From positions 1,674,001-1,738,000 of the forward strand of contig NC_006047.2 in NCBI RefSeq assembly GCF_000006445.2: DNA of 64,000 bases. The letters are read 5' to 3'. Source of the stretch: Debaryomyces hansenii CBS767 (Eukaryota > Ascomycota > Pichiomycetes > Serinales > Debaryomycetaceae). This document shows positions 36,395-47,838 of the stretch, piece after piece (positions within the stretch are counted from its first letter, which is position 1; each line of letters starts with the position of its first letter). The position numbers and the translations under genes are program-made. Below the pieces are notes generated by a model, which was not told the DNA's origin, ran no database searches, and worked only from the letters and a program-made list of their open reading frames with translations.

Positions 36395-38863
36395 ATGGCG
36401 TCGGAAGACTTAGTTCAACTTCTTAATGAACTTTCAATTAGAGAAAATGAATTTGATGAAGCAAAAATGGTGTTACAAGGTGATTCAACAGGTGTTAAAG
36501 ATTTAAAAAAGACTTATGAAATCCTCTTAAAATGTTCCCAAATACCGAAACTATCCGATAATATTTATGAAATTATAGACGAGGATATGCTGAAGTTCAT
36601 GTTTGGGTTGCAGGTCATGGATGATTCGAGAGGAATTATTTTTATCAATACCATTAAGTCTAATGTTGCAAACGAAGACTTAGAGAAAACAATCCTCAAG
36701 ACATTGAGCCTAATTCAGACGATACTCAAAAGGAATGACAGCTTGGGCGATATAGTATTTTACTTATCCCTATACTTTGCCATAATTTCAAACTTTAATT
36801 TGTCGAATCCTCAACATGTATCGCTAATGCTTCAATATTTAAATCCATTTCACAACCAAACTAACGAAGAAAAGGCACACGAAGTGTACTCTTTGGTACT
36901 AGTTATTATTATAAAGAATATAGAATTGCTGGCTAAAAAGACTACTGAAGTCATTTCGAGTTACCTAGAAATATTGGTTGATAACGAGCCGGATAAAATA
37001 TCAATGGCTAGTTTTTTGAATTTAGTAAAATCCTTGGAATCTCTTTTTCCTATTGTGCCATCGGTATCACAAACCATATATATGAGTGAAAGTTGCAAAG
37101 GGATAATATTATTTCAAGTTTCAAAAATGTCTTCCACATCGTTAGAGTATACGAGTAATCAGCTTATTACGACTGAAATATTAAAACTTGTCACCAGCTC
37201 GTGCATCAACGAGCAATGCCGTTTATTCAACTATAATAATTATCTTGAGTTGTTGAAAATTGGAACTAAATTGCAGGGTGAAAATGTCTTAGGGATAAGA
37301 CTTTTATCGTCATTAGGTATTATAAAGCTCTGGAATTTTATTCAATTGGAAAAAGATCTGAGAAAAGATTCAGGTATAAACATGTCTGACCTATCAGATA
37401 TTTTGATAAGTTACTTGAGATCCTCTGAGTCTAGGGAGAACGAAGTATATCTAGAGTATTGTATTGAGGGATTAGCTTATTTAAGTTTGAATACGTCTAT
37501 CAAACAGAAATTAAGAAATGATGAAACCTCGATTGAAAACATACTAATTATATTGAAAAAGGAAACAGAAATAAATGACAAAATTTTATTGGCTAATTCT
37601 TCGTTGGTTTATGGGCTTTTGTTAATCTTATCGAACTTAACAAAATTAAAAGATGTTGCTGCCAATTCTCAAAAGAAAACAACCAACTATTTAAAAAGCT
37701 TTGCAACGCCTAATAATATAAATAACAGCGAAGATGAAAATCAGGAGAGCATCTACAATTTCAGTCGTTCCTTATTAAATGACTACAAAATTGTAGAGAT
37801 CATGTCTAAAATAAAAGTTTTTAAATCCCAAGATTCTGCAGGTCATAATAATGATAATATAATATCTCAAGTCATTACAGTAATTTCTATGATATCTTCA
37901 AATCAAGACAGATCTACAAGACAGGAGCTCATTAAACAAGGTGCATTGAATATCGTCTTAGATTACCTCATTAAAAATAGTGTTGTAAAGAAAACATTGG
38001 GAAATGAGACGAGACCAAGTAGCTTAAATGATGAACTAGTTGAGACCAGACTTTTGGCTTTGAGATCCTTAGCAAGGATTTTGATTTCAGTTAACCCTGC
38101 ATTAGCCTTTAATAAATATGATATCAAAACATGCTTACCATTTTTGATAGAATTGCTAGGGCCCGATATCTCTCAGTACACTGGGTCTCTTGAAGATGTT
38201 GGAGATGAAAAATATTTATATGACGGTGTTAGCAATTTGGATAAATATGAATCATTACTTGCATTAACAAACATCTCGACTGTTCATGTCAAGAATGCAA
38301 CTAACGAATTGAGACAGTTAATAATATCGAAAATTTTCGATAAGTATTTGGACAATTTTATTATAGATTCTGATTTACCGCAAATCCAGAAAGCTGCATG
38401 GGAATTAATTTCTAATCTAATAACTGAGCCGAGTTTATTAGTCAAATTTTTTAATATAGAGAAACAAGAAAACTTAAAAAGGTTACAGTTGTTAATTAAG
38501 CTTTTGGATTCAACAGATGAACTGTTTCAAACAGTAATTGGTGGTCTACTAGCAAATGCAACCTCTGAGTTTGAAATGATTTCCCAAATATTAGTTCAGA
38601 ATGTCACCTTGAATGAACGTTTGTTGTCTATATTAACAAATATTTTTGAGAATCAAAATTCGAATAATGATTTATTATTGAGAGCAAGCTATATATTATT
38701 AAACTTAGTATATTCTGCATCAAGCTTGGACGCCAAATATTTAGACAAGTTTAGAGAAAATAGAAAACTAAAGGGATCTCTAGGTTTGGCTTTGCGCTCG
38801 AATAAAAATAAGGAAATTTTAGAAATGATAATTGAAATAATTAAATTAGTTAATTTTAAATAA
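36395..38863 (+). CDS. SHE4: Myosin chaperone She4 (UCS domain)
   Basis: 822 residues; UNC-45/Cro1/She4 protein that folds and activates myosins (Myo3/5, Myo4), needed for endocytosis and ASH1 mRNA transport. The whole protein is built of ARM-like helical repeats. Characteristic parts include 'YEILLKCSQIPKLSDNIYEI', 'QELIKQGALNIVLDYLIKNS', 'TRLLALRSLARILISVNPAL' and 'YESLLALTNISTV', which mark the UCS domain in the C-terminal half. Length is close to S. cerevisiae She4 (789). The ATG at 36395 is 11 bases after another ATG (36384), which opens a very short frame. Confidence 0.9.
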   Translation: MASEDLVQLLNELSIRENEFDEAKMVLQGDSTGVKDLKKTYEILLKCSQIPKLSDNIYEIIDEDMLKFMFGLQVMDDSRGIIFINTIKSNVANEDLEKTILKTLSLIQTILKRNDSLGDIVFYLSLYFAIISNFNLSNPQHVSLMLQYLNPFHNQTNEEKAHEVYSLVLVIIIKNIELLAKKTTEVISSYLEILVDNEPDKISMASFLNLVKSLESLFPIVPSVSQTIYMSESCKGIILFQVSKMSSTSLEYTSNQLITTEILKLVTSSCINEQCRLFNYNNYLELLKIGTKLQGENVLGIRLLSSLGIIKLWNFIQLEKDLRKDSGINMSDLSDILISYLRSSESRENEVYLEYCIEGLAYLSLNTSIKQKLRNDETSIENILIILKKETEINDKILLANSSLVYGLLLILSNLTKLKDVAANSQKKTTNYLKSFATPNNINNSEDENQESIYNFSRSLLNDYKIVEIMSKIKVFKSQDSAGHNNDNIISQVITVISMISSNQDRSTRQELIKQGALNIVLDYLIKNSVVKKTLGNETRPSSLNDELVETRLLALRSLARILISVNPALAFNKYDIKTCLPFLIELLGPDISQYTGSLEDVGDEKYLYDGVSNLDKYESLLALTNISTVHVKNATNELRQLIISKIFDKYLDNFIIDSDLPQIQKAAWELISNLITEPSLLVKFFNIEKQENLKRLQLLIKLLDSTDELFQTVIGGLLANATSEFEMISQILVQNVTLNERLLSILTNIFENQNSNNDLLLRASYILLNLVYSASSLDAKYLDKFRENRKLKGSLGLALRSNKNKEILEMIIEIIKLVNFK

Positions 38864-38923
38864 TATAATAATATATATTAATGGTATTTTGAATACTTAC
38901 TATACGTATATCAAGTTTTGAGA

Positions 38924-41887
38924 TTAGAAGTGAATTAATCTTTGAGCTAAGGTATCTTGATGATGATCGACTGTACTGACAGACTGTCTAACACGATTAG
39001 AGGATTTATCGTTTTCTAACTTAACTCTAATTGCCTTGTGCAAATTAGATAAATATTCTGGGTACGCAGCTCCAGCATTTGCAGCAAGCGCTCCCTTTAA
39101 GTTATCCTCAATCAAACAGTCTTTGAATAATACTTCCGCACCATCTATGCCTTGTCTAACAATTTGAATACCTGCACTTCCAATTGCCGATGATCCAGTT
39201 ATTTCAGATTGGAAAAACCTAACTAAGTTACGAGCTTGTTGTGATATATGGGTCGGCAAGTCTGGGATCTCGTCAATTAGAGGATTAATTTGATTAACGG
39301 AATCAATATCCTCACCAAATAAGTCTTTAATGAGAAGAATATTAGCATTTGGATGAACCCAAACAAAAATGTCTAACCCATTACATAAAACGTAGACCCC
39401 ACCATCTAGCTGGTTATAGGATAAATCTTTATACTGAGGCAACTTTATAAAATAGTCCGGGTTCTCAGTACCCTCATCTGGTACCATACAATCATCTTGT
39501 TCTAATGTATGAAGTTCAACCAAGGCAGGACATAAATGATACACTAATCGTTCAACTGGCATGTTTAAGCATTGGAATATATCAGCCAACCTAGTATCAG
39601 CGGTTAAAGATGTAGAATCTCTTAGAGTTTTTGATTTGATAAATGCGAGCATATACATAGGTAAATGCTTCAATGAGTCTGGAAATAACAATTGGTTCGT
39701 TAATGTTCGATGTCTATTATGTCCCAATTCACTCATAGCTCTATACTGAGTAAAAACTTCCACTAATTTTTCGTTTACGGATTCACGAAGTTCGTGTAAA
39801 GTCTGCTTTCCAACAAATGACAATGTATCTCTAACTATTGTTGTGACAACAGAATCTTGCTCAACAAAGTTAAAGACATCATCCAACGTTTCACTTACTG
39901 CCAACACCAAGTTAATAACTCTAACCTTTCTAATACCAGAAGGATCAGTATATAATAAAGCTGCTTGAAAATGACAATCATATTTTGTGTTCAATTTACC
40001 ATCATATTGTAATAATACTGTAAATGTTTGGTCTTCATTGAGAACTGGAATAATAGGATCTTGTGTACCAGCTCCTACTACTGAAGCCTCCGCAACTGCA
40101 GATGAAGTTCCGTAATACTGAGTGACTTGTAATCCATTAGAACAACGCAATTTTAATTGACCTTGGTAGCCTCTAGACTTTCTCACTGAATTAATAAATT
40201 TTGCTGTAAATGATCTACTATCTCTTTCAAAATTAAAGTTTGACCATTTGTAAACAGAACCACCACTCACCGAGCATAACCAGCCAATATTCGATAAGTC
40301 CACTGCAGTAGGAGATACGACGAGACATTCTAAACCGACGTTTTTAGAAACCATATCCTTTGCTAGCAACTGGTAATATTCATTGTCAGGATTATACACT
40401 GCTTTTTCTTGCTCTGGCGTAGGGGCACGTCCAACATTCTTTCTGTCTTTGTAGGTTAAACTACCAGGACCCCAAGACGGCAAATTGGAAAGAACTGAAG
40501 TAATTTTACCCCCTCCGACAGATTCAAGACACAACATAGCTGTACGAACAGCTGCAGCGAAACATGGCTCCGGGTCCGCAATGACGTTTTCATTACTGCT
40601 TAACAGTTCCAAATTATTTAAGGCGTCCTCAATGCATATTCTACTTTCTTCGGGATCAGCAAATAATCCTTCGCTAAATGGAACAAATGGATCTTCGAGA
40701 TCAGAAGATATAGATAGCTGTGTTGAGTCAAGGGACGGTGCCAAGTTATAGAATTGCAATCGTTTATCGAATGTGATAATGGCAAATTTACCTGGAAGAG
40801 TTGTCTTTTGAGGTTCATTTGGATCCGTTGTATCTGACTGCTCATCATAGTCCAGGCTATACAAGGTTGCTCTGATAGTGTCAGCAATTAAAACAGGCAA
40901 ATGCTGTCTAACACTTTGTTCGCTAATATCAATCAAGAATACGTGATGCAATTCGTGATTAATTGTATCAGCACCACCTACGTTATACTCTTTCGGAACA
41001 ATAATATCATAAACACCTTTATGTAATTCGGGTCTCACGCTCGCATCAGTTCTTGCACCTGTAATTGGATTAACCATAGAAATGTAATCATCTGGAATAG
41101 TATTATTTGGGAATTGGCAAATATTACATACAAATCTGTTATGAGTAGTATGTTGCATGGCTGGATTCATATAGGTTCTACAACGACGACATCTAGGGGG
41201 ACCAACGTCCAACGTATCAGCTTCAGTCGAAATTCCCAAATTTTGCATGTCAACAACAGGGATCGGTTCTTCGGTGGCTAATAAGGGCGCAAAAGGTCTT
41301 ATGGTAACCGAAAGTGGCAATTTCGTGGCATTTCTTAACTGTTCTGTCTCTGGGACATTATACATCGAGGATCTCATAAATTTTGAAGAAGAGGTTCCCT
41401 GATCAACAGCATGGTATTGCGTACCTGCTGTTGGCGGCACGATGTTCTGAAACGTGAAAAAAGATTTATACGAGCCATCTTCTTCACTAACAGGAGTCAT
41501 AAATTCACGTTGATGATGATATCTTGCACTTGCTAACGAAAGGTTTTGCTGTTCATACTGCGTTTGTGCTGGATCAGGCGCTGAAAACGCTTGCATCAGA
41601 CCCGCGTTCATCAGACCCGAGTAAGGCAGAGGAACTGCATCAGTATGAAGCTGAGGTTGTGAAAACGATTGATGTTGTGGCTGGAAAGGCGTTGAAGGTT
41701 GAGTAATGTCTGGTGAATTGAATTCGGTGTGGTACGCTCTGGCGCTTCTCTTTTTTTTCGATTTGGATGTATTGTTGTTAAGCGACAAATTTTGTAAGTT
41801 GGAAGCGAGTTCCAGTTGCTGCTGCGAAACGGCTCCTGTGTTTCCTTCATAAGGGGATTCTCCCGTTGCTGGAGGTACATATGCCAT
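38924..41887 (-). CDS. SFB3: COPII cargo adaptor Sfb3/Lst1 (Sec24 family)
   Basis: 987 residues; Sec24 paralogue that pairs with Sec23 to package cargo such as Pma1 into COPII vesicles at the ER. The N-terminus contains 'KKKRSARAYHTEF' and, near 155-200, 'YHAVDQGTSSSKFMRSSMYN' then 'LRNATKLPLSVTIRPFAPL', which match Lst1 rather than Sec24. A zinc finger ('CRRCRTYMNP', 'FVCNICQFPNN') lies at about 231-263. The Sec23/24 trunk, beta-barrel ('LKLRCSNGLQVTQYYGTSS'), helical and gelsolin-like domains follow. Length matches the family. Convergent with SHE4. Confidence 0.9.
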   Translation of the reverse strand: MAYVPPATGESPYEGNTGAVSQQQLELASNLQNLSLNNNTSKSKKKRSARAYHTEFNSPDITQPSTPFQPQHQSFSQPQLHTDAVPLPYSGLMNAGLMQAFSAPDPAQTQYEQQNLSLASARYHHQREFMTPVSEEDGSYKSFFTFQNIVPPTAGTQYHAVDQGTSSSKFMRSSMYNVPETEQLRNATKLPLSVTIRPFAPLLATEEPIPVVDMQNLGISTEADTLDVGPPRCRRCRTYMNPAMQHTTHNRFVCNICQFPNNTIPDDYISMVNPITGARTDASVRPELHKGVYDIIVPKEYNVGGADTINHELHHVFLIDISEQSVRQHLPVLIADTIRATLYSLDYDEQSDTTDPNEPQKTTLPGKFAIITFDKRLQFYNLAPSLDSTQLSISSDLEDPFVPFSEGLFADPEESRICIEDALNNLELLSSNENVIADPEPCFAAAVRTAMLCLESVGGGKITSVLSNLPSWGPGSLTYKDRKNVGRAPTPEQEKAVYNPDNEYYQLLAKDMVSKNVGLECLVVSPTAVDLSNIGWLCSVSGGSVYKWSNFNFERDSRSFTAKFINSVRKSRGYQGQLKLRCSNGLQVTQYYGTSSAVAEASVVGAGTQDPIIPVLNEDQTFTVLLQYDGKLNTKYDCHFQAALLYTDPSGIRKVRVINLVLAVSETLDDVFNFVEQDSVVTTIVRDTLSFVGKQTLHELRESVNEKLVEVFTQYRAMSELGHNRHRTLTNQLLFPDSLKHLPMYMLAFIKSKTLRDSTSLTADTRLADIFQCLNMPVERLVYHLCPALVELHTLEQDDCMVPDEGTENPDYFIKLPQYKDLSYNQLDGGVYVLCNGLDIFVWVHPNANILLIKDLFGEDIDSVNQINPLIDEIPDLPTHISQQARNLVRFFQSEITGSSAIGSAGIQIVRQGIDGAEVLFKDCLIEDNLKGALAANAGAAYPEYLSNLHKAIRVKLENDKSSNRVRQSVSTVDHHQDTLAQRLIHF

Positions 41888-41967
41888 TGTTTATTACTTG
41901 GGTCCGTCAACCTTGGTTATAAAACACTAACAAATCACTAGGGTATATTTCAAAATTTGTATCATGA

Positions 41968-42004
41968 AATGTCGCGTGAAATGTCTCTCTCCAATAATGT
42001 CGCG
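41968..42004. promoter_or_regulatory. Two AATGTCGCG motifs in the SFB3/PalH promoter
   Basis: AATGTCGCG at 41968-41976 and again at 41996-42004 in the 201-bp divergent promoter. The same 9-mer occurs at 2685-2693 in the MTC5/TAF10 divergent promoter. CGCG cores are bound by RSC-type factors in yeast; the factor here is unknown. Confidence 0.4.
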
Positions 42005-42088
42005 ATACATTTTTTAGCCTATATTTGGGCTGGTGGGTATAGGGTTAGTCTAAAGTAGAACTAGCTTAGAAGACAGTCATGATAAATA

Positions 42089-43675
42089 ATGTCGATAGAT
42101 ATACGACATTTAAGAGATTCAATATCTGAGAATTGTTCTATATATGCATTAACCTCGGGGACTATTGCATTTCAAGATTATCATAATCACTCATGGTCCC
42201 AAAATTATACTAAATATTTCCTCCCAGCATACTACTTAACCAACTGCAGTATTGCAGACTTGACGGACATATCATTACTCAATAATTTGCATTCATATAA
42301 TTTAACCAAATGGGAATATGGCCAACGGTATCATACGTATGACAAGACCGACAATGGAGATGCGTTTGTCGCTTTGTTATTTACTATTAGTGGGACATGC
42401 GTTTCCTGTTGGATGTTAACATTATTGATGTACTTATCGCCAAAACATAAGAGAAAGCCGTGGCTTACTCAGCTTGCTACGGTCTTTTATTCTATTTTGA
42501 CCACCGTAATTTTAAGCTATATTACTGATGAAAGTAAAATGCAATACTACGCCGATTCGTTGAATTTAATACAGCTTCACAATCTGGTATACGTGAGTTA
42601 CTCGTATAGAGTAATGGTGGTTTTTTCCCAATTTTTCACTAATTTGGCATGGTTACAAATTGTTGTCCATGTATCAAAGTTAAAATTTAAGTGGTATAGC
42701 ATGCTTGTAAACCTAATATTAATGTTGGCATACACAGTGACACATTCCATCTACGAAGCGAGGTACAATAATGATGACTTAATATTCAATACCACCCTTG
42801 ACTCTCCTTATCAGAGATGGAGATTAGCAATCCACATTTTGAAACTTCTAATAATGATATGGTTTGCAGCATCGATACTTTATTACACTACAATTATCAA
42901 AAATCCTAGAAAAATATGCTATTCGAAGAAGCTATTTCCATTAGCGATCTCTTCTCTATCGTTGTTTGTTATCCATATTGTGGCTAATGTTCTTTCAATG
43001 AGTTTGTTTCTAAAAGATTGGCAAGTGAGGTCGTGGTTAATTCTAATTTCGTACTTGATAGAAATTGGAATACTAACTGCAATATGGGAATGGGTTTACG
43101 GCATCGAATTTTTGGAGAAGAGATATGAGATAATGGGCATGCTTGGAAGAAGGATTAGTTTGAATGATGTGATTAGCTTCAACCTGTATGGCAACAACGA
43201 ACAACCCGAAAAACCGGACAAACCTAAGCAATTCATAAACTTCTTAATGAAAAAAATCTTCAGAAATAAATATTTCGACCACATGGAATATGCAGAGGAA
43301 GTGAACAATAAAGACGCCGTAGAATCGTCTCGAAGTCTTGAATCTGATCTTATGCAGCACCAGAATATGGATGTCGCTGACACCCAAGCATTGCATCTGC
43401 CAAATACAAACGTTAATAATGTGAACTCTACACACAATACCGAGAACAATAACATCATTTCAGCGGAGGATGAAGATATTATCGATATTCACTCGAATCA
43501 AAGCTCTGGTAGCTATGAAGACGTGTATATTGACGACTACCACTTCTCAGATGACGAACATAATACCACTTCTTCAAATACAGATGAACGACTCGAACAT
43601 CCGCAAAACAACCCACCTCCCTTCCTTCCACTCCCTGGCTTCAGTCATAATGATTATTGGCCTGACGAAAAGTAA
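42089..43675 (+). CDS. pH-sensing membrane protein, PalH/Rim21/Dfg16 family
   Basis: 528 residues. PalH-type seven-transmembrane proteins sense ambient alkaline pH and membrane asymmetry and start the Rim101/PacC pathway. The extracellular N-terminus (1-90) has cysteines and N-glycosylation sites. Seven hydrophobic segments span about 92-345. The family hallmark after the last one is seen: 'AIWEWVYGIEFLEKRYEIMG' then 'MLGRRISLNDVISFNLYG'. The cytoplasmic tail is long, acidic and Asn-rich, as in Rim21/Dfg16, where it recruits the arrestin Rim8. S. cerevisiae has two paralogues (Rim21 and Dfg16) and I cannot choose between them by eye. Confidence 0.85.
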   Translation: MSIDIRHLRDSISENCSIYALTSGTIAFQDYHNHSWSQNYTKYFLPAYYLTNCSIADLTDISLLNNLHSYNLTKWEYGQRYHTYDKTDNGDAFVALLFTISGTCVSCWMLTLLMYLSPKHKRKPWLTQLATVFYSILTTVILSYITDESKMQYYADSLNLIQLHNLVYVSYSYRVMVVFSQFFTNLAWLQIVVHVSKLKFKWYSMLVNLILMLAYTVTHSIYEARYNNDDLIFNTTLDSPYQRWRLAIHILKLLIMIWFAASILYYTTIIKNPRKICYSKKLFPLAISSLSLFVIHIVANVLSMSLFLKDWQVRSWLILISYLIEIGILTAIWEWVYGIEFLEKRYEIMGMLGRRISLNDVISFNLYGNNEQPEKPDKPKQFINFLMKKIFRNKYFDHMEYAEEVNNKDAVESSRSLESDLMQHQNMDVADTQALHLPNTNVNNVNSTHNTENNNIISAEDEDIIDIHSNQSSGSYEDVYIDDYHFSDDEHNTTSSNTDERLEHPQNNPPPFLPLPGFSHNDYWPDEK

Positions 43676-43709
43676 TATACTTAATTTATCATTTCCTGTA
43701 TATAAATGG

Positions 43710-43737
43710 TTCCAGATTATTCTCGAAAATTCTAGGA
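43710..43737 (+). promoter_or_regulatory. Heat-shock element array upstream of HSP78
   Basis: Alternating 5-bp units TTCnnGAtnnTTCnnGAAnnTTCnnGGA: three perfect central units (TTC 43720, GAA 43725, TTC 43730), one perfect outer unit (TTC 43710) and two imperfect. It lies about 100 bp before the HSP78 ATG, with a TATA box (TTATAAA, 43766-43772) between. This is a standard Hsf1 binding arrangement. Confidence 0.75.
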
Positions 43738-43833
43738 CATGACCGATAAAGATATATAGTAGGGTTTATAAAAGATGTAATTCCACGATAAGTGACGACC
43801 TAAAGAAGATACCTGTAAATAGAAAAGGTTATA

Positions 43834-46239
43834 ATGTTACGTACGAGATTAATCATTCAAAATGTCAGAAGTAGAGCCATTTCTCAAGCATCACGGAATA
43901 TTAATACGGTTAGTTCTCTAAGTACCAGACAAATTCATGTACCTGCTATACAACTGAAACTGAATTTTGGTATGAAAAATGGGCTTCAAGGAATGAAATA
44001 CAAACATAATAGCTTTGGATTGAATCATGTTAAATTTATGCATTCAAGTGGCATCAGAAAACTCCAGATGTCTATGGATAAGGAAGGTCAAGATACTAGG
44101 CCAGCATTGGAGAAATATGGTACAGATTTGACTCAATTGGCAAAGGATGGTAAACTAGATCCAGTGATTGGACGTGATGAAGAAATACGTCGTACAGTTC
44201 AAATTTTATCCAGAAGAACAAAGAACAATCCTGTGTTGATTGGTAATGCTGGTACGGGTAAAACGGCAGTAATGGAAGGTTTGGCACAGAGAATATTGAA
44301 GAATGAGGTTCCAGACAGTATGAAAGACAAGCAGATAATAACGTTAGACCTATCTGGTATCATTGCAGGTGCCAAGTATAGAGGTGATTTTGAAGGCAAA
44401 TTAAAACAGATATTAAAAGAAGTTGAAGAGAAACAAGGGAAAGTCATATTATTCATAGATGAATTGCATATTTTAATGGGGTTAGGTAAGGCTGAAGGTT
44501 CAATTGATGCATCGAATTTATTGAAACCTGCTTTGGCAAGGGGAAAGCTTTCTCTTTGTGGTGCTACAACCATTGAAGAATACCGCAAGTATGTTGAAAA
44601 GGATGCAGCTCTTGCAAGAAGATTTTCTGCTGTTACTGTTAATGAGCCAACGGTTCAAGACACTATTTCGATATTACGTGGTTTGAAGGAACGTTATGAG
44701 GTACATCATGGTGTCCGTATCACTGATGGTGCATTAGTGACCTCTGCACTCTATTCGAGTCGTTATATAACTGACCGTTTTTTGCCAGATAAGGCTATTG
44801 ATTTAGTTGATGAAGCATGTTCTACATTGAGATTGCAACATGAATCTAAGCCGGATGCGATTGCTCAGTTAGACCGTCAAATTATGACTATTCAGATTGA
44901 ATTAGAATCTTTGAGAAAAGAAGACGATCAGTTATCGTTAGATCGTAAGACTAAATTGGAAGAAGAATTGAATGTTAAAAGTGCTGAATTGAAAGACTTT
45001 ACTGAAAAATGGGAATCAGAGAAAAAGCTGATAGATGATGTCAAGAATGCAAAAACTGATTTGGAACAAGCTAAATTTGATTTAGAACAATGCCAAAGAG
45101 AAGGCAATTATGGTAAGGCTTCTGAATTGCAATATGCCACCATACCCAAATTAGAGGAACAATTGAAGGAATTAACTGATAACGAAAAGTCTGTTGAAGG
45201 ATCTACATTATTGCATGATTCTGTTACTTCTGATGACATTGCAAATGTGATTTCTAAAATGACAGGTATCCCATTGAGTAACTTAATGAAAGGTGAGAAG
45301 GATAAGTTATTGGATATGGAAGCTACATTGAAGGATAAAGTCATTGGTCAGGATGAAGCAATAAATGCAGTTGCTGATGCTGTGAGATTACAGAGAGCAG
45401 GTTTAACCAGTGACAAGAGACCGATTGCTTCATTTATATTCTTGGGACCAACTGGTACTGGTAAGACAGAATTAACGAAATCCTTGGCAGAATTTCTATT
45501 TCATGACAAATCGTCAGTTATTAGGTTTGATATGTCAGAATTCCAAGAAAAACATACGATCTCTAGATTAATCGGATCACCTCCTGGTTATGTTGGTTAT
45601 GAAGAAAGTGGTGAGTTAACGGAGGCAGTAAGAAGAAAGCCATATTCAGTTATATTGTTTGATGAGTTTGAGAAAGCACACAGTGATGTATCCAAATTAT
45701 TATTACAAGTCCTTGATGAGGGTTCATTAACTGATTCCCATGGTAAGCATATTGATTTCCGTAATACCATAATAGTAATGACCTCAAATATTGGTCAAGA
45801 GATATTACTAAATGATAAGGATACAAGCGATGATGGCCACATTAGTGAAAGTACTAAGACACAAGTTAGTGACATGTTAAAGCATTATTATCCTCCTGAA
45901 TTCTTAAATCGTCTCGATGATGTCTTAATTTTCAACAGATTGTCTAAGCAATCTTTGAAAAATATTTTGACTATCCGTTTGAAAGAAATCGATGAAAGAT
46001 TGGCTGATAGAAGAATCAATTTGTCTTTATCTAATGAATCCAAAGACAAGCTTTGCGAATTAGGTTATGACCCGGTGTATGGTGCAAGGCCTTTAAATAG
46101 AGTTTTGCAAAAGAAGGTCTTGAACCCCCTTTCCAAATTGATGATAAAAGGACAAATAAGAGAAGGTGAGACGATACTTGTTGATTTAAAAGACGATGAA
46201 ATATATGTTACACCAAATCACGAAGAGGATCATCCTTGA
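43834..46239 (+). CDS. HSP78: Mitochondrial ClpB-type disaggregase Hsp78
   Basis: 801 residues; matrix AAA+ chaperone that works with Ssc1 to reactivate aggregated proteins. The presequence is rich in Arg/Ser ('[20 protein letters not shown]'). As in Hsp78, the ClpB N-domain is absent and the protein enters NBD1 directly ('[20 protein letters not shown]'). Walker A 1 is GNAGTGKT (137-144) and Walker B 'VILFIDELH'. The coiled M-domain spans about 350-480. Walker A 2 is GPTGTGKT (538-545), with '[20 protein letters not shown]' after it and sensor-2 '[16 protein letters not shown]' near the end. The HSE array upstream fits heat induction. Confidence 0.95.
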   Translation: MLRTRLIIQNVRSRAISQASRNINTVSSLSTRQIHVPAIQLKLNFGMKNGLQGMKYKHNSFGLNHVKFMHSSGIRKLQMSMDKEGQDTRPALEKYGTDLTQLAKDGKLDPVIGRDEEIRRTVQILSRRTKNNPVLIGNAGTGKTAVMEGLAQRILKNEVPDSMKDKQIITLDLSGIIAGAKYRGDFEGKLKQILKEVEEKQGKVILFIDELHILMGLGKAEGSIDASNLLKPALARGKLSLCGATTIEEYRKYVEKDAALARRFSAVTVNEPTVQDTISILRGLKERYEVHHGVRITDGALVTSALYSSRYITDRFLPDKAIDLVDEACSTLRLQHESKPDAIAQLDRQIMTIQIELESLRKEDDQLSLDRKTKLEEELNVKSAELKDFTEKWESEKKLIDDVKNAKTDLEQAKFDLEQCQREGNYGKASELQYATIPKLEEQLKELTDNEKSVEGSTLLHDSVTSDDIANVISKMTGIPLSNLMKGEKDKLLDMEATLKDKVIGQDEAINAVADAVRLQRAGLTSDKRPIASFIFLGPTGTGKTELTKSLAEFLFHDKSSVIRFDMSEFQEKHTISRLIGSPPGYVGYEESGELTEAVRRKPYSVILFDEFEKAHSDVSKLLLQVLDEGSLTDSHGKHIDFRNTIIVMTSNIGQEILLNDKDTSDDGHISESTKTQVSDMLKHYYPPEFLNRLDDVLIFNRLSKQSLKNILTIRLKEIDERLADRRINLSLSNESKDKLCELGYDPVYGARPLNRVLQKKVLNPLSKLMIKGQIREGETILVDLKDDEIYVTPNHEEDHP

Positions 46240-46486
46240 TACAATCATAATAGGGTAATTTTTATTGAATTTGTAAATAGGTATATTATGTTAAAGTATT
46301 TAATGAACAGTAATAATGACTTAATGACTTAAAATTGTAGAATTAAATTTTTGCACTCTCTACATATGTTCAAATAATTTAAAAAATCTAAAATCTTAAA
46401 TGATATAATTCTAACAAGGGTAACTAACTAACTAAAAAGGCAGTCCAAAAATAAGATAAAAATGTCAAATCTAACAAAAAATGAGC

Positions 46487-47800
46487 TCACAATACTCTGC
46501 CAACAACAGCTCCATCTGCGATACGCTTTTCATTTTCATCAACCTTCTTTAAGCTTGATCCGGTCTTTATCTGTCCTAACAAAGCACCAATATCAACATT
46601 CCCCCCTGATGGGGGTGCTTGTTTGGTACCTGATGACAACGATGAATCACCTGGCAACGGAGGTGCGCCTCGAGGAGGTGGAGGTACCGATGCATTAGGC
46701 AAAGGAGGTGCTGCTCCTGGAGGTGGTGGAGGTGGAGGTGGAGCCGAAGAGCTTGGAATGGGTGGTGTATCCATTGGAGGAGGAGGTGGTGGTGGTGGAG
46801 GTGGTGCCGATGTATTTGGTAACGGTGGGATATTAGAAGGAGGTGGTGGAGGAGGTGGGGTAAAGTTATCTGGTGAAGGTGCTTCCACTTCCACTGGAAT
46901 TGACTTTACTTGGGCTTCAGAAGTCGAGTCAATTGCGTCAGGCTTTTCCTGAATAACACTGGTAGGTTGACTTGTATATTCTCCATTGTTGTTTTCTTTG
47001 GATTCTTGTGAATCAAAGTGAGGGATATCTTCAGCATCGTGAAATTCTTGATTAGGCGTAACAGTACTAGATTTTGGTACTGGTTGTGACATACCTCCGA
47101 ATAACAAACTTGCTAATTGAGCAGCACCTGCCCTATTAGGCCCTTCATCTTCACTTGAATTTTCTTCTTCATCACTCCAATCATTAAAGTCACCTAATCC
47201 TCTTTGTGACGCTCTCTGAGCAGCTGCTTTCTTTGGATCTAACTTAACTTCCTTCTCTGGTTTAAAAAAAAGGTTATCCTTAGACCCATTATTGCTGCCT
47301 GGAGTACTACTATTATTCTGAATTCTTGCAAAAGGATTATTATCATGTGTTTTTGGTACAAAAGTATCAGCTTCTACAACAGGAGCAGCGATTTGTTCTT
47401 CATTTGTTTTTTCTTCGACAATTGGTTGTTCAATAGACTTTGTAGTACTACTTTTTGAAGCAGATCCACTTGGGCCATATGAAGCAACTTCTGTTATTGG
47501 TTCTTCATCATCACTAGAATCGCCAGCTTCTTCTTTCTTCTTCAATTCTTCCATTTCCCTTTTCAATTTCTCTAATCTGGCTTCTTTGTCTTGTTTCTTC
47601 TTCAATTTACGTTTGCGTTCACGAGCTTCCATCTCTTCTTTCTTTTTCATTAAAGCCACATACTCCTCATTATCATCATCAGACTCATTATCCATTATTT
47701 CGGTAGGTTTCTGGCCTACCTGCCTTGGGGAATCAGGTTGTCCATTTGTACCCTTATCTTGTAATTGAGCTTCTTGTTGCGATTGTTGTCGCTGTGGTGG

Positions 47801-47838
<38 letters not shown>

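Noticed and set aside
46623..46952. Gly-rich + strand frame
   Set aside because: Antisense of the PAN1 poly-proline region.
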